Source: Climacium dendroides (lineage: Eukaryota; Streptophyta; Bryopsida; Hypnales; Climaciaceae). From it: a DNA stretch of 64,000 nucleotides. The stretch is taken from assembly GCA_950106755.1 (NCBI GenBank), contig OX467084.1, positions 29,949,213 to 30,013,212 on the forward strand. The letters run 5' to 3'. The translations under genes and the position numbers were made by a program. This document shows positions 23,929 to 37,256 of the stretch, one piece after another (the first letter of the stretch is position 1; each line of letters opens with the position of its first letter). The notes under the pieces were generated by a model. The model was not told the origin of the DNA. It was given only the letters and a program-made list of their open reading frames with translations, and did no database searches.

Positions 23929-24474
23929 AGCGCTCAAGTGACCATTTTTTGGTTGCTACCCAACTTTAGATAGCATTTTTGAGTCAAAATAAAGTTTTTT
24001 TCAATTTATTTATTTATTTGTATTTTAAAATATTGGACTATCTTTTAATATTTTTATTCAAAACTAAGATTGCTATAGTTAAACAAAAATTATAAGAGAA
24101 ATAGCACAAGGTGTGTAGAATTGACATAGTGTTGAAAATTTTACTATTTGGGAAAAGTGTTGGTATTCACATTACTAGATCTTATGCACTTTCTTACAAA
24201 TCAATAGAAACCACAATTTTGACCAATCAAAAAAATTCAAATACTAAAAATAGAAATTATATTTTTGGTGAATTTTTGTAGTTATATCTTCAAAATTGAT
24301 TTGAAGAGAAACAAAAAAAATAGTAATTTTATAATTTTGACCGTAAAGATATTTTCTACTCTTCATGCTTCACAATATTTATCTTCTTTGATGCAAACTT
24401 CAAAAAAGTTATAGAACTTATATTTTATAACACATTTGTCTTTTGTCCAAACCACTTAGGCTTTTAGGGGTTAA
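23929..24474. mobile_element. TTAA-flanked MITE, copy P2
   Basis: TTAA at 23929-23932 and 24471-24474 bound a 538-bp non-coding element. Termini are CCCCTAAGCGCTCAAGTG on the left and, inward from the right, CCCCTAAAAGCCTAAGTGG. The terminal pattern matches P1 and P3, while the interior is largely different, so it may belong to a separate subfamily mobilised by the same enzyme. Confidence 0.65.
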
Positions 24475-24724
24475 CTCCTTAAGCTTGTTGCAACTTGAAA
24501 TAGATTGACAGGAATTGGGACATTGAAATTCAAGTATCAAATTGTTATTTTTTTTCTTCCATTTTTTTTATTGAAATCAAGAAACAAATAAAAATGTAAA
24601 AAATTTAATTTACATGAAGATTCAAAACTTGAAAAAAATAATTTTACTTTATTTTTTGGAGTTCCAATTTTAGCAAGGGGAGAAAATCATCAATTTACTT
24701 TGAAAGTTTGCATAGATACTTCTT

Positions 24725-25048
24725 CCTAATTGTCTTGAAGTTCTATTGAAACTAAAGGCTCTAGATCTTCTTTGCAATAGATAATTCACACATTTTTAAA
24801 AGTTTTTAGGATTAAGGGCATTCTTGAAAATTCCTAATTGTCTTGTAGTTCTATTGAAACTAAAGGCTCTAGATCTTCTTTGCAACAGATAATTCACACA
24901 TTGTTAAAAGTTTTTAGGATTAAGGGCATTCTTGAAAATTCCTAATTGTTTTGTAGTTCTATTGAAACTAAAGGCTTTAGATCTTCTTTGCAATAGATAA
25001 TTCACACATTGTTAAAAGTTTTTAGGATTAAGGGCATTCTTGAAAAAA
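24725..25048. repeat. Three tandem copies of a 108-bp unit
   Basis: Units start with CCTAATTGT at 24725, 24833 and 24941, a constant period of 108 bp. Each contains TCTATTGAAACTAAAGGCTC, TAGATCTTCTTTGCAA and TTTTTAGGATTAAGGGCATT. Copies differ at only a few positions, so the triplication is recent relative to the surrounding decayed repeats. Confidence 0.85.
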
Positions 25049-25384
25049 CATCTAGACAAAACATTTTGTTTCCACATTGTGACAATGATAGAGTTTCCAA
25101 AATTCAAAGAGTAGTTATGGAAATATAAAAATTTAAATTTTGAATTTGACCCATTGACACCCATTTCCAACCTCTTAAGCAATCATGCATATTTGAAGCA
25201 TAGGTTTTTTGAGTGCGGAATTTTTTCCATTTACAGAAATAGAGTTTGGAAAGATTGCATATTTTTTCAAAATTTTATTACACAAAATATAATTACTATG
25301 AATTTTTTAGTGGATGATTCTCTTCAACCTATAATGGTCATATAGACCTTTCTATTTTTGAGTGCAAAATCGACCTAGGGCTGG

Positions 25385-25420
25385 TTGCAATATTGATTGC
25401 AATATTGGTTGCAATATTGA
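25385..25420. repeat. Three tandem copies of a 12-bp unit
   Basis: TTGCAATATTG(A/G) is repeated three times without a gap, near the boundary between the AT-rich repeat region and the NRPC2 gene island. Confidence 0.75.
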
Positions 25421-26080
25421 CAGCCAATCATATTGCGCCACAAATACTCCTCGAACTGCACCACATATTCACGGAGACAGAGCAGTCTATAGATTGGAAA
25501 TCCGGTGGTGGTGGTTGGAAATGGGTCGGCTACTATACCCGAAGATGGAAATGAACTGTAACACACTTGTATTCAAGCGGTGAATTAGGATTAATCAAGA
25601 CTAGCCACCTCGGCGACAAACATGTTCCACAATCAAGAACTGGTTTTTATCTCTCAGATTCTCAAGGAAAATTGAGGGTCAAGGAGATTATATTACATTC
25701 ATCATAAACTCAAGGGTCTCTTAGAGCAATTCTAGAAGCCTTCAAATGAATGGTACACTCTTGGGAGTTAGCCTCCACTAAAACTTTATTCTGAAATCCT
25801 GGACAAGGGACAAGATGCACAAGCCCTGTTAAGTGAACTGTGTTATGACCTGGACTGACATTCTATATATATATCAAGGCTAAGGCTAGTATAATGAATA
25901 CGCGAATGGAAGACCAGCTTCAGGTCCCAACAGAACCGGCTAGTCGATGATCATTCAGGCTTCCTCTGGGCTTGAAAAGGATTGATTTCATTCAGCATGC
26001 AGCAACCGATTTTGGCATTTTCCGGTTATCATCCAAATGAAAAACTACTGTAGGTTAAACTGTGGGGGCAATCTGACAAC

Positions 26081-29000
26081 TCATGCTTCTGCCAGTTGCA
26101 AGCGAGGCACTATATTCATAGATTGCAGCTCCTGTAAGCAACACCCCAATAAATATAGAATTAAGAAAGTCAAATCTTGACAGAATCAAAGACTAACAGT
26201 AATATCTGGCAAGGAAGCAAGGAAGGAAAACTCTAAAATCTTCCACTGACTAGGAGAAAACACCACAATTGGCTACGGAGCTCTCAAACTGCTGACGGAT
26301 GAAGCTTATATCGATGAATCTAGGATAGGGAGCAGTCTTTCACTAGTCAGCAATCTTGCATTGAAAGGCGTGACGTAGGCATGTGCAAAAAGAACGACAA
26401 TCCCAACATCATAAACAGCCGAGCAAATGAACAGAATGTGGAAAAAAATGACCTGAAATAGAAGTTTACAAGCATATGGAAGTTTCATTGTTGCAATGTT
26501 ATCACCGCTCTTGCATGTAGAGCAAAGACAAATTTTAAGCTTGTGGTGGTAATAGCCAATCATTCCGCATTTCGTGCACACCTGCCAGAACATGATAATT
26601 TACAAATTAGTGCATCAAAAGAGGAGACAAACGGACGCAGAAATATAAAAAAATATCAGATTCTGTTCCGTCACTGACAAGAGTAGAACGAAAGTTGGAC
26701 AAATGACAGCTTTATTCAAAATGTGGACAAGAAAGCAAACCTGGATTTGAAACTGATCACTGGATATCATAAGACGTTCTAATATCATCATGCTGGCACC
26801 ATAAGCAATCAAACAATCACGCTCCATTTCTCCAAGCCTCAAACCTTCAAGAAAGGGAGACACGAGTTTTAGAGAACAATCAGGATGATATGCAATTGCA
26901 ACATAGAATAGTATACGAGGACACTCGATTACCTCCTTCTCGACTTCTTCCTTCTGTGGGTTGTCTTGTGAGTACCACGCGGGGACCGCGAGCACGTGCA
27001 TGCATTTTATCCAACACCTGGTTAAAAAAAATTAAATCATGTCATCAGAAGCAGTAAGGGCATACTGAACAACCAGAAATCCCATCTCATGGCTATCCGA
27101 AAAGAGCTATATAGGACACTGAAAATCACATGCTTCAAACGTGAAAAATGGCAACTCAATCTCCTTCGTGACGGTTACCAAGGAATATTCATACCATGTG
27201 CTTCAGCTTCTGGTAATAAATGGGTCCCATGAAAATATACGCTTGCAAAGGATTCCCAGTTATACCTGCAAGAATACTTGTGTGTCAAAATACGACCAAA
27301 ACGAACGAGTCATGAACTTGAAAACGAAACAAGGCCTGGATTACATCGCATGCGTAAAATTGCAGACCTGAATAGATCAAATCCTTGCCACTGTAATTGA
27401 AGCCGTGTCTCACCAACGTTTCACTGTCGAACAAAGACCACAAAAAGATCAGACTTCAATCGGGATTCAAGGATTCACGAATTCCATGCACCCAAAACCA
27501 AGTGTAATTGGAAGAGCTGTTCATCTCCTGGAACTAAAAAAAGGTTAAATGCAATTCAAGTTCGAAGACTTTGCATTGAAGAAGCCTCAAATCGTAGCAT
27601 TCGAGACATGTACCTGATGGTTGATACTTTATCAGCATGCCCACTGGGCTCACCGAAGGCACTTCCATAGTGAAACTTTCCATTGTGCAAACCTGCCTTC
27701 CCTCCCAGAAGCTCGATCATTTTCCCAACAGTCATTCGACTGCCACAAAACAAGGATGGCAATCGATATCAGTATAGCCAATGGAAATAATGAAACCACG
27801 AAGAAAGAGAGGTAGCAAGACATGTCGAGTGAATATATGACTATTGAAACAAAATGGAAAGCAGGTGAAATATACAAATTTCAATACCGAAGGTGGAGAC
27901 GGGCATCGAAAAGTAAGTGCTCTCTAGTATCCTTTCTAACGGCTCCATTCAGATCTCACTGGAGGAAGCGCACCTGGGAAATCCATGGGGATTCATGATC
28001 AAATCTGGGCAGATCCCACGCTCAGAAAATGGAAAATCTTCTTGCTGGACGATGGTTCCACAGACTCCCTTCTGCCCATGTCTGCTACTGAACTTATCAC
28101 CAACCTGTAAACCCCAAAGATAAGCACCAAAACAAAGATTAAAGCCAGCATCGTTTCAGTGCATTTCGAAATAAAAATGGATGGTGTACAGAAAATAATG
28201 TGCACTAGAATTTGTGATGAGAATTAGCCGGACATCTTAATTTCTTATTATGAGTTTAAAAGCACTCAAAGAATACCGAATCCGATAAAGCTCATAAGAA
28301 AAGGCCGACGAAGGGTCGAGTACCTCTGGACGTCGAGTCTGACGAATGAGGCACTTGATGATGAAGTGGTTCTCATCGTTGCTTGTGAGTAAAACCTTAT
28401 CCACAACTGCAGTTTCTCCAGCTGCTCCTTTGTAGGTTTGCGGTGTTCTCTTGTATGCCCTGTTCATAAATATCTCAGTGAGCTAATCATTTCAAAAGTA
28501 TGTCGACTATATTGCGTTTAAAGGTAACGCTCAATCCTCGAGAAACCAAAATCGAGATCTGCGGTTTCATATTTACAGCAACGGCAAACAGAATTCGTAC
28601 GAGTCAGGCATTGCCATAGGATTGTTGACATTATTCCTGGTATCGATTGGGCTTTGTTTGTTCACGTAAATGTCTCCTTGACGTATCATCTCTCCAACTG
28701 CAGCAATCCCATCTTGGTCTTGTAACTGAACAACAAGAACTCAGATTAGAGCAGCTGCCCATTTTAGTTATTAGCAGTACTGAGCTTGTCAGGATAACAC
28801 AAGATGAACCCGATACGGCATGAGAAATAACAAATAAGTGAGGTGATGGGCTCTCTGACCTGTTGTCTGGCAACGACTTGGATACCTCCCTTGGCCGAGC
28901 TTTGCAATTCGGGAGCCATGATTCGATCTGAAGTACGATTTGGATACTTCTTCATAGGAACTACACTCCTGCGACAACAGAGTCCGTCAGTCCAATAAGT

Positions 29001-32000
29001 CATACCTCAACTCACAGGAGAGAAAAGTCACACTCGAGCGAAGGGGAAGAGCATACTTCTTGATGACGATACAACGACCAAATCCTCGGTCTAAAGAGGA
29101 CTTGTTCATCACTATAGCATCCTCAATATCATAGCCACTGTAACTCATGACTGCTACGGTTGCATTTTGCCCAGCCCCCAGCTTGTCATAGCCAACCTGC
29201 AGTTACAATAGAACTTCAGAAGACACTTTCGTTAAAGCACACGTATCCTACACGCAATAGAGTGCACCTAAAGACAATCTGGGATAATTCAGTACTTACT
29301 CTTCGGCTACAACCTCTCCGGCAAAGTGTTACAGCTGTCTGCGATCCATATTATACTACTATTGATTCAACCAAATCAGCATTCAGAATGCAGGAGCCAG
29401 AAAACGGTAGTATGTGCTATTCGACATACCAGCTCAATGCTCTTGGTAGAAAGCAGTGGTCGTTGAGGGTACACTAGGAGGTAAAGCAGAGTATCCATCC
29501 TTTGCAACTGCACCATCATGTATTAAAGCATGCTGAGAGTTGCATGTATCAAATTTTAAAGCATGTTGAGAGTTGCAATAAAAAATGAAATCGAATCAAA
29601 GCAGGGGAGGGGAGAAACAAGCTCACCTGATTATATGCAATATTTCCCATTGCTTGTTTACCCATAGCACACTGTCAATCACAGCATAGAAAAGCAGTTA
29701 GCAATGATTTCAAACAGAAAAACAACACAGCACTTGGAGGAGAAATAACGAATCGTACCAGGAGTCAATAGTACCTGATACGTGTTACGGGGGGATTGAT
29801 TATGATGAGGGTACGGTATGAGGCCAGCACAAACACCCAATATGGTAAAGGGCTCGATTTCAATATGAGTGGTTTGAGGGGTAGAATCTCCTTCATAAAG
29901 TGCGATCTGTTGGAGCTCACAAAACTAGAGTCAGTGGTGCCGTTTACAACCATAACATCACGACGATCGACAGAACGATAGCAAACATTCAATGTTGTCA
30001 GAAAATCTCTTTTGCATGGCATTTTTTAAATCACGAAAGGGATAAGGAAACTAGAAAACAGACCAGGCTGTTATTTTCCTCATTCACATCCAGATACTCC
30101 ACAAGACCTTCGCGTAAAAAATCGTCAAAATTGCGAAAACCATCCTGAATCCAAAAAGCCGCAGTCCTCATTGGACATTAAATCATTACATTTTTATGGG
30201 TACAAGAATATTACCGCTAGTAAATATCAAGGAACTAGAAAGTATTCACACATTCCTCACGCATCTAATACATCTGCCCACATTTAATCTATTTGTAAAG
30301 GAGCGATCCTAGAAGTCTCAACACGCCAGAGATACACCACAATTCCGAAGAATAAAGAGACATGAAGATCTACAACATAGGACTTATGATAGAGCCATCT
30401 CCTTTAACAAACCTTCAATTCCTTCATATGATGCTCCTTGATACGAGATACCCCCCTGTCCGCTATTACCAGTGGGCGACAAACCCGGCCTCCATCAGCA
30501 GCGATTTGGATGTTCCGCTGTTCGCACGAAAATAGCTCAAGTCCATCAGAAAATGGAGCTTACAATAATTGAATACAATGAAGGTGGTGACCTGAAATAG
30601 AGAAAGAAATCCATAGATTGATAATTCAAAGTGCACAATGAGTCCTCTACATACATGTTTAGGATTCACGTGCACGCTCACAAATTCTCCAATCTTGCCA
30701 GCCCGGCGCAGTTTCCTCAAAACCTCTGCAAATCGCTGGAGCCACAAACACCAAATCAGATTGATGTGCGTCATGATAATGTTTCAACTTTAAATACTGA
30801 AAAACGCCACTGTCACTCATTACTAGTCTTCTGTCCCAAGAAGATAGGTGAAAAAAGGACAAGTGGAACAATACATTTGGACGCCGATGGACTCCCAGAA
30901 TGGTTCCGTTAAAAAACACTATGTATGTTTTGGGAGAATGGAGTTCCTCTCCTGACAACAAGGATAAATCTTCCACTCCCAATGTTGTGCACTGTCAACA
31001 CAATCAACAGAAGTCTTAAACACTCACTTCATGGACATGCGAAAACCTCTCAACCAGGTGTAGAATACAAACATTGAAAAGGAACCATCAAAGTGATAAC
31101 ATATACGAAAGCATTCAGTGCAAATCAATTGATCCATACATCTACATAATACATCCATACCAGCTCAATCAACGGAGCTTCCTCCTCATCAGTGGTTACG
31201 TGAGTCATCAGACTCAAATTCTTGACAAGTCCGCAAGCCTCCCCTTCTGGAGTATCGCAAGGACACAACATTCCCCACTACACCCAACGTGCAACACACC
31301 ATTTCATATTAAAAGAGATAAAAGAGAGATGAAAGCTCAGATGATCAAGAACTACTTAGTGAAATACAAATGATAATATTCTAATTCAAATATAGATCAA
31401 ACAGTAATAATATAAAATAAAAGTACACTAAACGGTTCTCGACAACATTTTCAGCATCAAACAAGTGAGTCCATATCACACCATAACAACTCTAAACCAG
31501 TAACATAGAGTGAAAGAACCCAGGGTGCTCTTCTCAAGGAAGCTAACTCCCATTGAATGCACTCATAGCGATCGCATTCTAATACCTGGCTGGGTTGAAG
31601 TGCTCGAGGTCCACTGACTTTGCGGGTTTTCTCGAACTGGGAGGAGATCCTTGTCATGTGGCCCAGGGCAGCAATGAAAGATAGCCTTGAAACCACCTAC
31701 AAAGATGACAGGGTGATTACTATGATACGAAACTAACAAGTCAGCTAAGCCTCACCGTTCAGTCAACTTTAAGCTGAAGTAACAAGACCTGCAAGTATCG
31801 AACTAATTCAGAAAAACTGAATCAACCCATTGCAAGCAAGCATGAATGCTAATAGCAAAAATGTACCTGGGTCACACCTTTCCGATCCATTTTAAATCGC
31901 TTGACTGCCCAGTTCCCACTTGAGATTGCGTGCTCCAAGCCATTGGTCAGAGTATCTGCCCTTATAAGCTGACAGGATTCAGAATCATTAGCCAAGCCAA

Positions 32001-35000
32001 AGTCATCGCCTAAAGAGAGCAGCTTCGATTCCTGTTAATGCACGTGCCGAGAGAATAGGTACTGCTCTGGCACAAGCTTCTCGAAGAAAAATAAAATGTA
32101 AGGAGTCCAAAGAGACCATGATGAAATGGTGTCCTATAATCGAGAAAAGAAAACACATGTACTACGAAAACACAATGCCATCCGAGAATATAACCTACCT
32201 TGATGATATCAAATTGAGTAGACCTGTTTGCTTTACTCAGCGTGGCATCCATTGATTTCTTAAGTTCAGCATTCATTCGCTTAAACAAATCCTGCAGGAC
32301 CAAAGGCAGACGTGATTATGAATCATGGAACGAACGATAATCACAAACGATAATTGGGTAAATACAAGTCCAACCCAAACGCATAAAAACGCATACATGG
32401 ATGCAGAAAGCACATGGAATCTCATAAGATACAATATAGGCTAAACTTCAAGAAATCAGATACGGAAGTATAGGCTTTGCCATAGCCAAACTCTTTATGG
32501 TTCTTATGCTTACGCATTCGTACGTTATAAGCTGATTATTGAGTCGTTGGTAAGTGAGTACAAGAATCAGACCTCAAATAATAGCGAAAGCAGCTGTCCA
32601 GCAAGCTCTAACCGCTTATTTCCAACGTAATCCTGAACAGACGTGAAATTGAAGTGATGCTCTTATTAGACGTGACACGCCAGAATCCATACTAACGTGC
32701 AAAGCTTCAGGAAAACCAAAATCATCTAGGGTGTTTCATTTAGCACAGGTTATATAAAGAGGTTCATTTGAATAGTCCAGCCAAAGCAGGAAAATGATGA
32801 CGGATCCAAACATTAAAATTTGATGTTATTAGTAATATGTGCCAAATTGCAGGCATACAGTACATAAAGCAGTAAGCACTAACCATATCATCAACAGCTT
32901 CACTGTTAAGCATTGCTTCCAGCATCTTACGAATAATAACTGCAATGTATATACACTTCGATCGAAAATCGAATTGATGCACCTGAGATAAACAAGAAAT
33001 AAAAACCATCATTTAACAATATTTTATTTCTTTTGACAGGCAATTTCCCAAATCAACAGTGACAAGGTTAATTAGTCCAATGAACTTGCTCTTAGACTTG
33101 CAACCAGAAACGAACATAATGAGCAAGTTCAAAGTCGAAACTTTCAGCAACCCATGATTAGCAAACTGAACAATTAGTGCGAGATGGCCATAGACGAAGC
33201 AGGATGATTAGAGCACGTACAGGAACATGAGCCAACACCACTGTAGCGAGAATATCACGAGCCTCATCCACCTGTTCGATAATTTCTCAGAGTAATCAAT
33301 GAATAGGAACTCATAGTTGATAGCCATGTGCAACTAAACTTGCAGATATGCAATACTAAAAATTCTGGAAATCCAACGAAACAGTACCTTAGTTCTCTTT
33401 TGTTTGGCGAACATGCTTCTGCTTCTAACCTGAACATGGATAAGTGCAAGTGATATATAAATAAGACGAACTGATGAGAGGTCTCAACGACCAACGCGTG
33501 CATAGACAATTCTCTGAGTAAAGTAGACCTCTACATAGAAAGAGCACGGAAGGGCATGGCACATATATCTTCAAAAGACAAGCAATGATTATAGTACCTT
33601 TGAGCCTAGATACTCAAGCGCCTGGTAACTAGTGAAAATTTTAAGAGCAGCACATTCCTACATCCAACAGTGAATGTCAATACCGGTAATAGATATCTGC
33701 AATCCAGTTACTACGTAGGCTATCGGGTCAAATCCACAAGGTCCAAAACAGTTGTTGAGCCAGGATTCATATAGTACATAGCATACCTGTAGTGAAGGAT
33801 TAAGTATTCCAGCATACTTCGGATCTCTACCAACCATCTGCACAATTTCTTGGTCCGACTCCATGCCCATTGCTTTCAAAACCACAACAATGGGGACCTA
33901 CAATCAAATTTGAGCACTAATTTTCAGAACAATATATATTTTCGTGTAACTTCGTCCGAGCAAATCTACGAAAGAAAGCCTATATTAATAAAATGCACCT
34001 CTAAGAAATCTAAGTTCTATTTCTGTAATGATGTAATCAAAATTATGTTGGCAGAAATGTTAAGGAATTACATCATCAGAAAATGTGTTGTGGCGAAGAA
34101 AGATTCGCTCGTGCTTCACCACCATGTTCGTCTTACTCTTCCTTTCGTGCGTACTACTTGTCACCGAAGCCGCCACACTGCAAGTAATGATTTGATTAAT
34201 CCATGAAAATATAAAAATTCTGAAATCTGTAAGAGCCCTTTCCAACAACGATGTTAACAGCCAACAACAAAACGAAAAAAAAAAAAAAAAAAAAAAAACT
34301 CAAGAAATTCAGAATGGAATTTCATCCTTACTTGCCACTACTGTCCGTGTTAATAATGATCCGATTCTTCGAGAGCTGTTCCTGAATTAGGATCACCTGC
34401 AAATCAACAGAACACGAAATTAATCGACAAATTCAAAGAGAAGAAAGATACCACATCCAAAGTTTGGTGAGCGTGAACAGTGTGTTAATGAAGCTGTGGA
34501 CTCACCTTTTCAGTTCCCTTGACCACAAAATAACCACCTGGATCAAGAGGGCATTCCCCTGCAAAACACAGAGACAAACATCAGAAAGAAAATTAAAAGT
34601 TGGCTATGCCTTTCAGAATGCATGATGAATTTGTAGCGGAAAATCTCGAGCCCTCAATGATCCTACCTGATTTGGCAAGTTGAGCTTCATTCTTTCCAGC
34701 AAGGACACACCGAGAACTTCGCAACATAATGGGCATTCGTCCTATAACAATGCTTCCCTGTGGGCATAGTGCGAGCAAATCAAATGAGCTTTCTCGGAAG
34801 ATATTCCTGGTACTAACTTCTCAATTTGGAATCAAAATTAACCTCTGAGCCTTGAACGTCACTGGGGACCTCACAGGTCATTTGAGGGTCCAAAATTCAT
34901 TATTTGAAGAGACATTGATATCGTATGGCATGAGAGCTCAATTACGACCCACACAGGAATTGACTGTAGTTCCATCATCATTTGTAAGTTTACTAAGAAA

Positions 35001-36180
35001 ATGAACAATATTAAGGAAGATATGAGTAGTGAAAAAAGAAAACAAAACTTGACAGTCCATAAATCTGTAAGTTCTCCAGTTAAGAGTGTCAAAAGCATCT
35101 TCCTATGTATATTACCCGAACTAAGAGCCATTTCCATAGGCCTCTAGAATAAGAAAACCTAAAGTAACCAACATCGATGATGACATTTAAAGAACAAGAT
35201 CATTGTGCACAGAAGACGTTGCAAGACCAGAATTAGGTTCCTAGTAAAGCATGAAGAAGCCACAGAAGCATACCTCTTGCTTTCCATCCTTCCCTTTCCG
35301 CACAACCACCTCTTTCCCTCGGGTATACTCCACATCCACACTGATTGGAGCTGAATAACTGCATGAAAAACACCAGAATTCAGAATCAAGAATACTCCAC
35401 ATAACACAGTGAGACTTGAAACTCAAGTAGATGGACACTACGTCATTAAACAATAAGACACTTTGAACTAATGTGCCTCATTTTCTCAATTCATAAAACA
35501 CCAAATTGAGGTAAAAAAATCTACGTCATATCGCGGAGTCGGCATTGCTGGGGTGTGATAGGTTCGTAAATGTAGTCTTGCTCCACACACGGCTCCCCCA
35601 CGAAGATATCCAAGTATCTGCGATCACGTGAATTTAAGTCACAATTCCAAAACTAGAAACACACAGAAAGAACGTGCTGCTCGTCGGTGGAACTCCGATT
35701 TCCTAAACAAGGACTGAAAATACGTACTTCAAGTGATAATTGGCATCCACATCCGACGTGACTTTCTCATTTCCCTGTGCATGAATGATTTTCTTTATTT
35801 CGCAGTTGATAAAATAGTTGAATGAATCGATGTGCTGCTTCACCAATCCTCGCACCTGAAAACACGCGCAAAATTAATTCGAGAACCATGGTCAAACCCT
35901 AAAACCCTAAAACCCTAAAATCCTTAGAACAGTCCACGCACCTTCAGAAAAGCAGGCAGGAGCTGGAACTTGTCCACCGCAGTCTTGACCGGCGCTTCCA
36001 AGCCTTCCTTGTGGCTGCGAGTCACACAATCCATGAATCCCTACCCCACGTAAACCCTAAACCCTAAACCCTGAAGCCGAATTGCGAGCAAATTTACAAC
36101 CATGGCCAGAACATTTCGAACCTGGAGAACAGGTTGTTGATGCCCTCGTGATCCATCTCGTCAGCCTTGCTGATTCCCAT
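26081..36180 (-). CDS. NRPC2: RNA polymerase III second-largest subunit (RPC2), 38 exons, complete
   Basis: This subunit forms half of the Pol III active-site cleft in the nucleus, making tRNA, 5S rRNA and other small RNAs. The assembled protein is about 1,187 residues, near the usual 1,130-1,160. Motifs: [10 protein letters not shown] (exon 6), [11 protein letters not shown] (7), [19 protein letters not shown] (10), [17 protein letters not shown] (19), [12 protein letters not shown] (about 939-950), C-terminal zinc ribbon C1130/C1133/C1148/C1151, and [15 protein letters not shown], which is Pol III-like. The start ATG has context gccATGG. Exons, high to low: 36122-36180, 35942-36014, 35728-35855, 35525-35617, 35274-35358, 34667-34757, 34506-34558, 34332-34396, 34072-34177, 33787-33897, 33598-33657, 33388-33429, 33221-33271, 32884-32982, 32573-32632, 32199-32291, 31867-32031, 31586-31696, 31161-31277, 30875-30991, 30655-30735, 30413-30517, 30064-30144, 29775-29906, 29627-29671, 29430-29507, 29057-29196, 28860-28968, 28601-28725, 28324-28459, 27974-28104, 27614-27739, 27368-27423, 27195-27265, 26933-27017, 26741-26844, 26453-26581, 26081-26131. 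All frames join, with no stop or frameshift. Confidence 0.95.
34275..34300. repeat. Poly(A) run of 26 bases in an NRPC2 intron
   Basis: An uninterrupted A26 (T26 on the coding strand) lies in the intron between exons 8 and 9 of NRPC2. It is probably a slippage-prone homopolymer; on the coding strand it could add to the pyrimidine content of that intron. Confidence 0.9.
35894..35921 (-). promoter_or_regulatory. Telomere-like repeats in NRPC2 intron 2
   Basis: Three copies of AAACCCTA-type sequence (CAAACCCTAAAACCCTAAAA and on) lie in intron 2, about 260-290 bp into the gene. Telo boxes near the 5' end of plant genes are known to occur in translation- and proliferation-related genes. A regulatory role here is inferred from position. 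Confidence 0.55.
36051..36073 (-). promoter_or_regulatory. Telomere-like repeats in NRPC2 intron 1
   Basis: Three exact AAACCCT units (TAAACCCTAAACCCTAAACC) lie in intron 1, immediately after the first exon. Together with the cluster in intron 2 they form a telo-box-rich 5' region. They could equally be a short interstitial telomeric repeat. Confidence 0.6.
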
Positions 36181-37256
36181 GGCGGCGAGAATCGACGAGA
36201 AAATGTGCCGGACGAACTAGTCCACGTGAGGAGCTTCCCTCACGAGCAATTTTGTCAGAAGCTGCACATTTGAATGCGCATGACGCACGGAACTCAAAAC
36301 AGCAGTACAACAGAAAAAAACACGTTAATGCTGCAATATATGCAATTATGCACTCCTAGAATTCACGAATTTAGCTCACGGAACGTCCTCCAAAATCAAT
36401 TCTGGAAGCTGTATCGCAGCTATTCCATTGAAATCAGCACAGCTCAGTTCTCCTTCCTCTCAACATGAGACATCGTCGCCAGCCAGCTGAGACATGATTC
36501 ACGACAGGCAGGTTGCTTAGTACCGTATCATTGATTGGTAAACCCTGAAAGGACGGGTCTGTGACCGATTTTTTTCTAATTTTCTAACTTCAAAGTACAG
36601 AGGTTAGAAAAATTTCAAAATTAACATGAACTGGCCCTGTCCCGTCGCCACAACCAAATAAAAGTAAAAGTAATTTTGTAATTCATAAAAAATTTGAAAT
36701 TCACACCATAAGTCCAAATGCCACAAAGAAAAGGCCATGCACCTCCTCAGAGAGCTATCAAGAACGTGACCAAGGGACGCATGATCTAGGAGATTTCATG
36801 TAACAAACAAACAAACAAACAAACAAATAACTTCACTTAAGGTATGGATGGATGAAAAAAAAATCTTCTTTTTCAAACCCTTGGCACCTAAATCCTTCCT
36901 TAAACTTTTGCATATTCTTGCTTATATCTACCCATTAAGTTTCGCTATTTATTTGTTTGTTATGATTGAGATCTCCCAGATTGTACATCTTCCAATTGCA
37001 TTCTTCATAAGTTGGAAAGCCCTTTGCAAGGAGTAATACATAGGCTTTGTTTTGTGGCATTTGGACCTATGGTATGAAGGTTATTGAGTTTCAAAGTTTC
37101 TATTATGAGTTAAAAATTACTTCTTTCATCCCAAACTAAATATGGGATTTCCTAGAAATGGCTAGATTAGTGTGTGAGTAGTTCCTATTTTCAAAGGATT
37201 TTGTAGTTATTGCAACTTCTATTAAACCCTATCATTCATAATCATAATACTAAAAT
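36181..37256. other. NRPC2 upstream region and spacer
   Basis: The first 350 bp upstream of NRPC2 are GC-balanced and probably contain its promoter and leader; no clear TATA box is seen. AT content then rises sharply near 36,560. A (CAAA)n microsatellite occupies about 36,803-36,827. No gene is supported. Confidence 0.5.

Noticed and set aside
24725..25048. Possible CRISPR-like array
   Set aside because: The 108-bp units are directly adjacent with no unique spacers, and the genome is a plant nuclear one.
29160..29477. Plus-strand open frame inside NRPC2
   Set aside because: It spans an intron and parts of two NRPC2 exons on the opposite strand; the minus-strand protein is strongly conserved.
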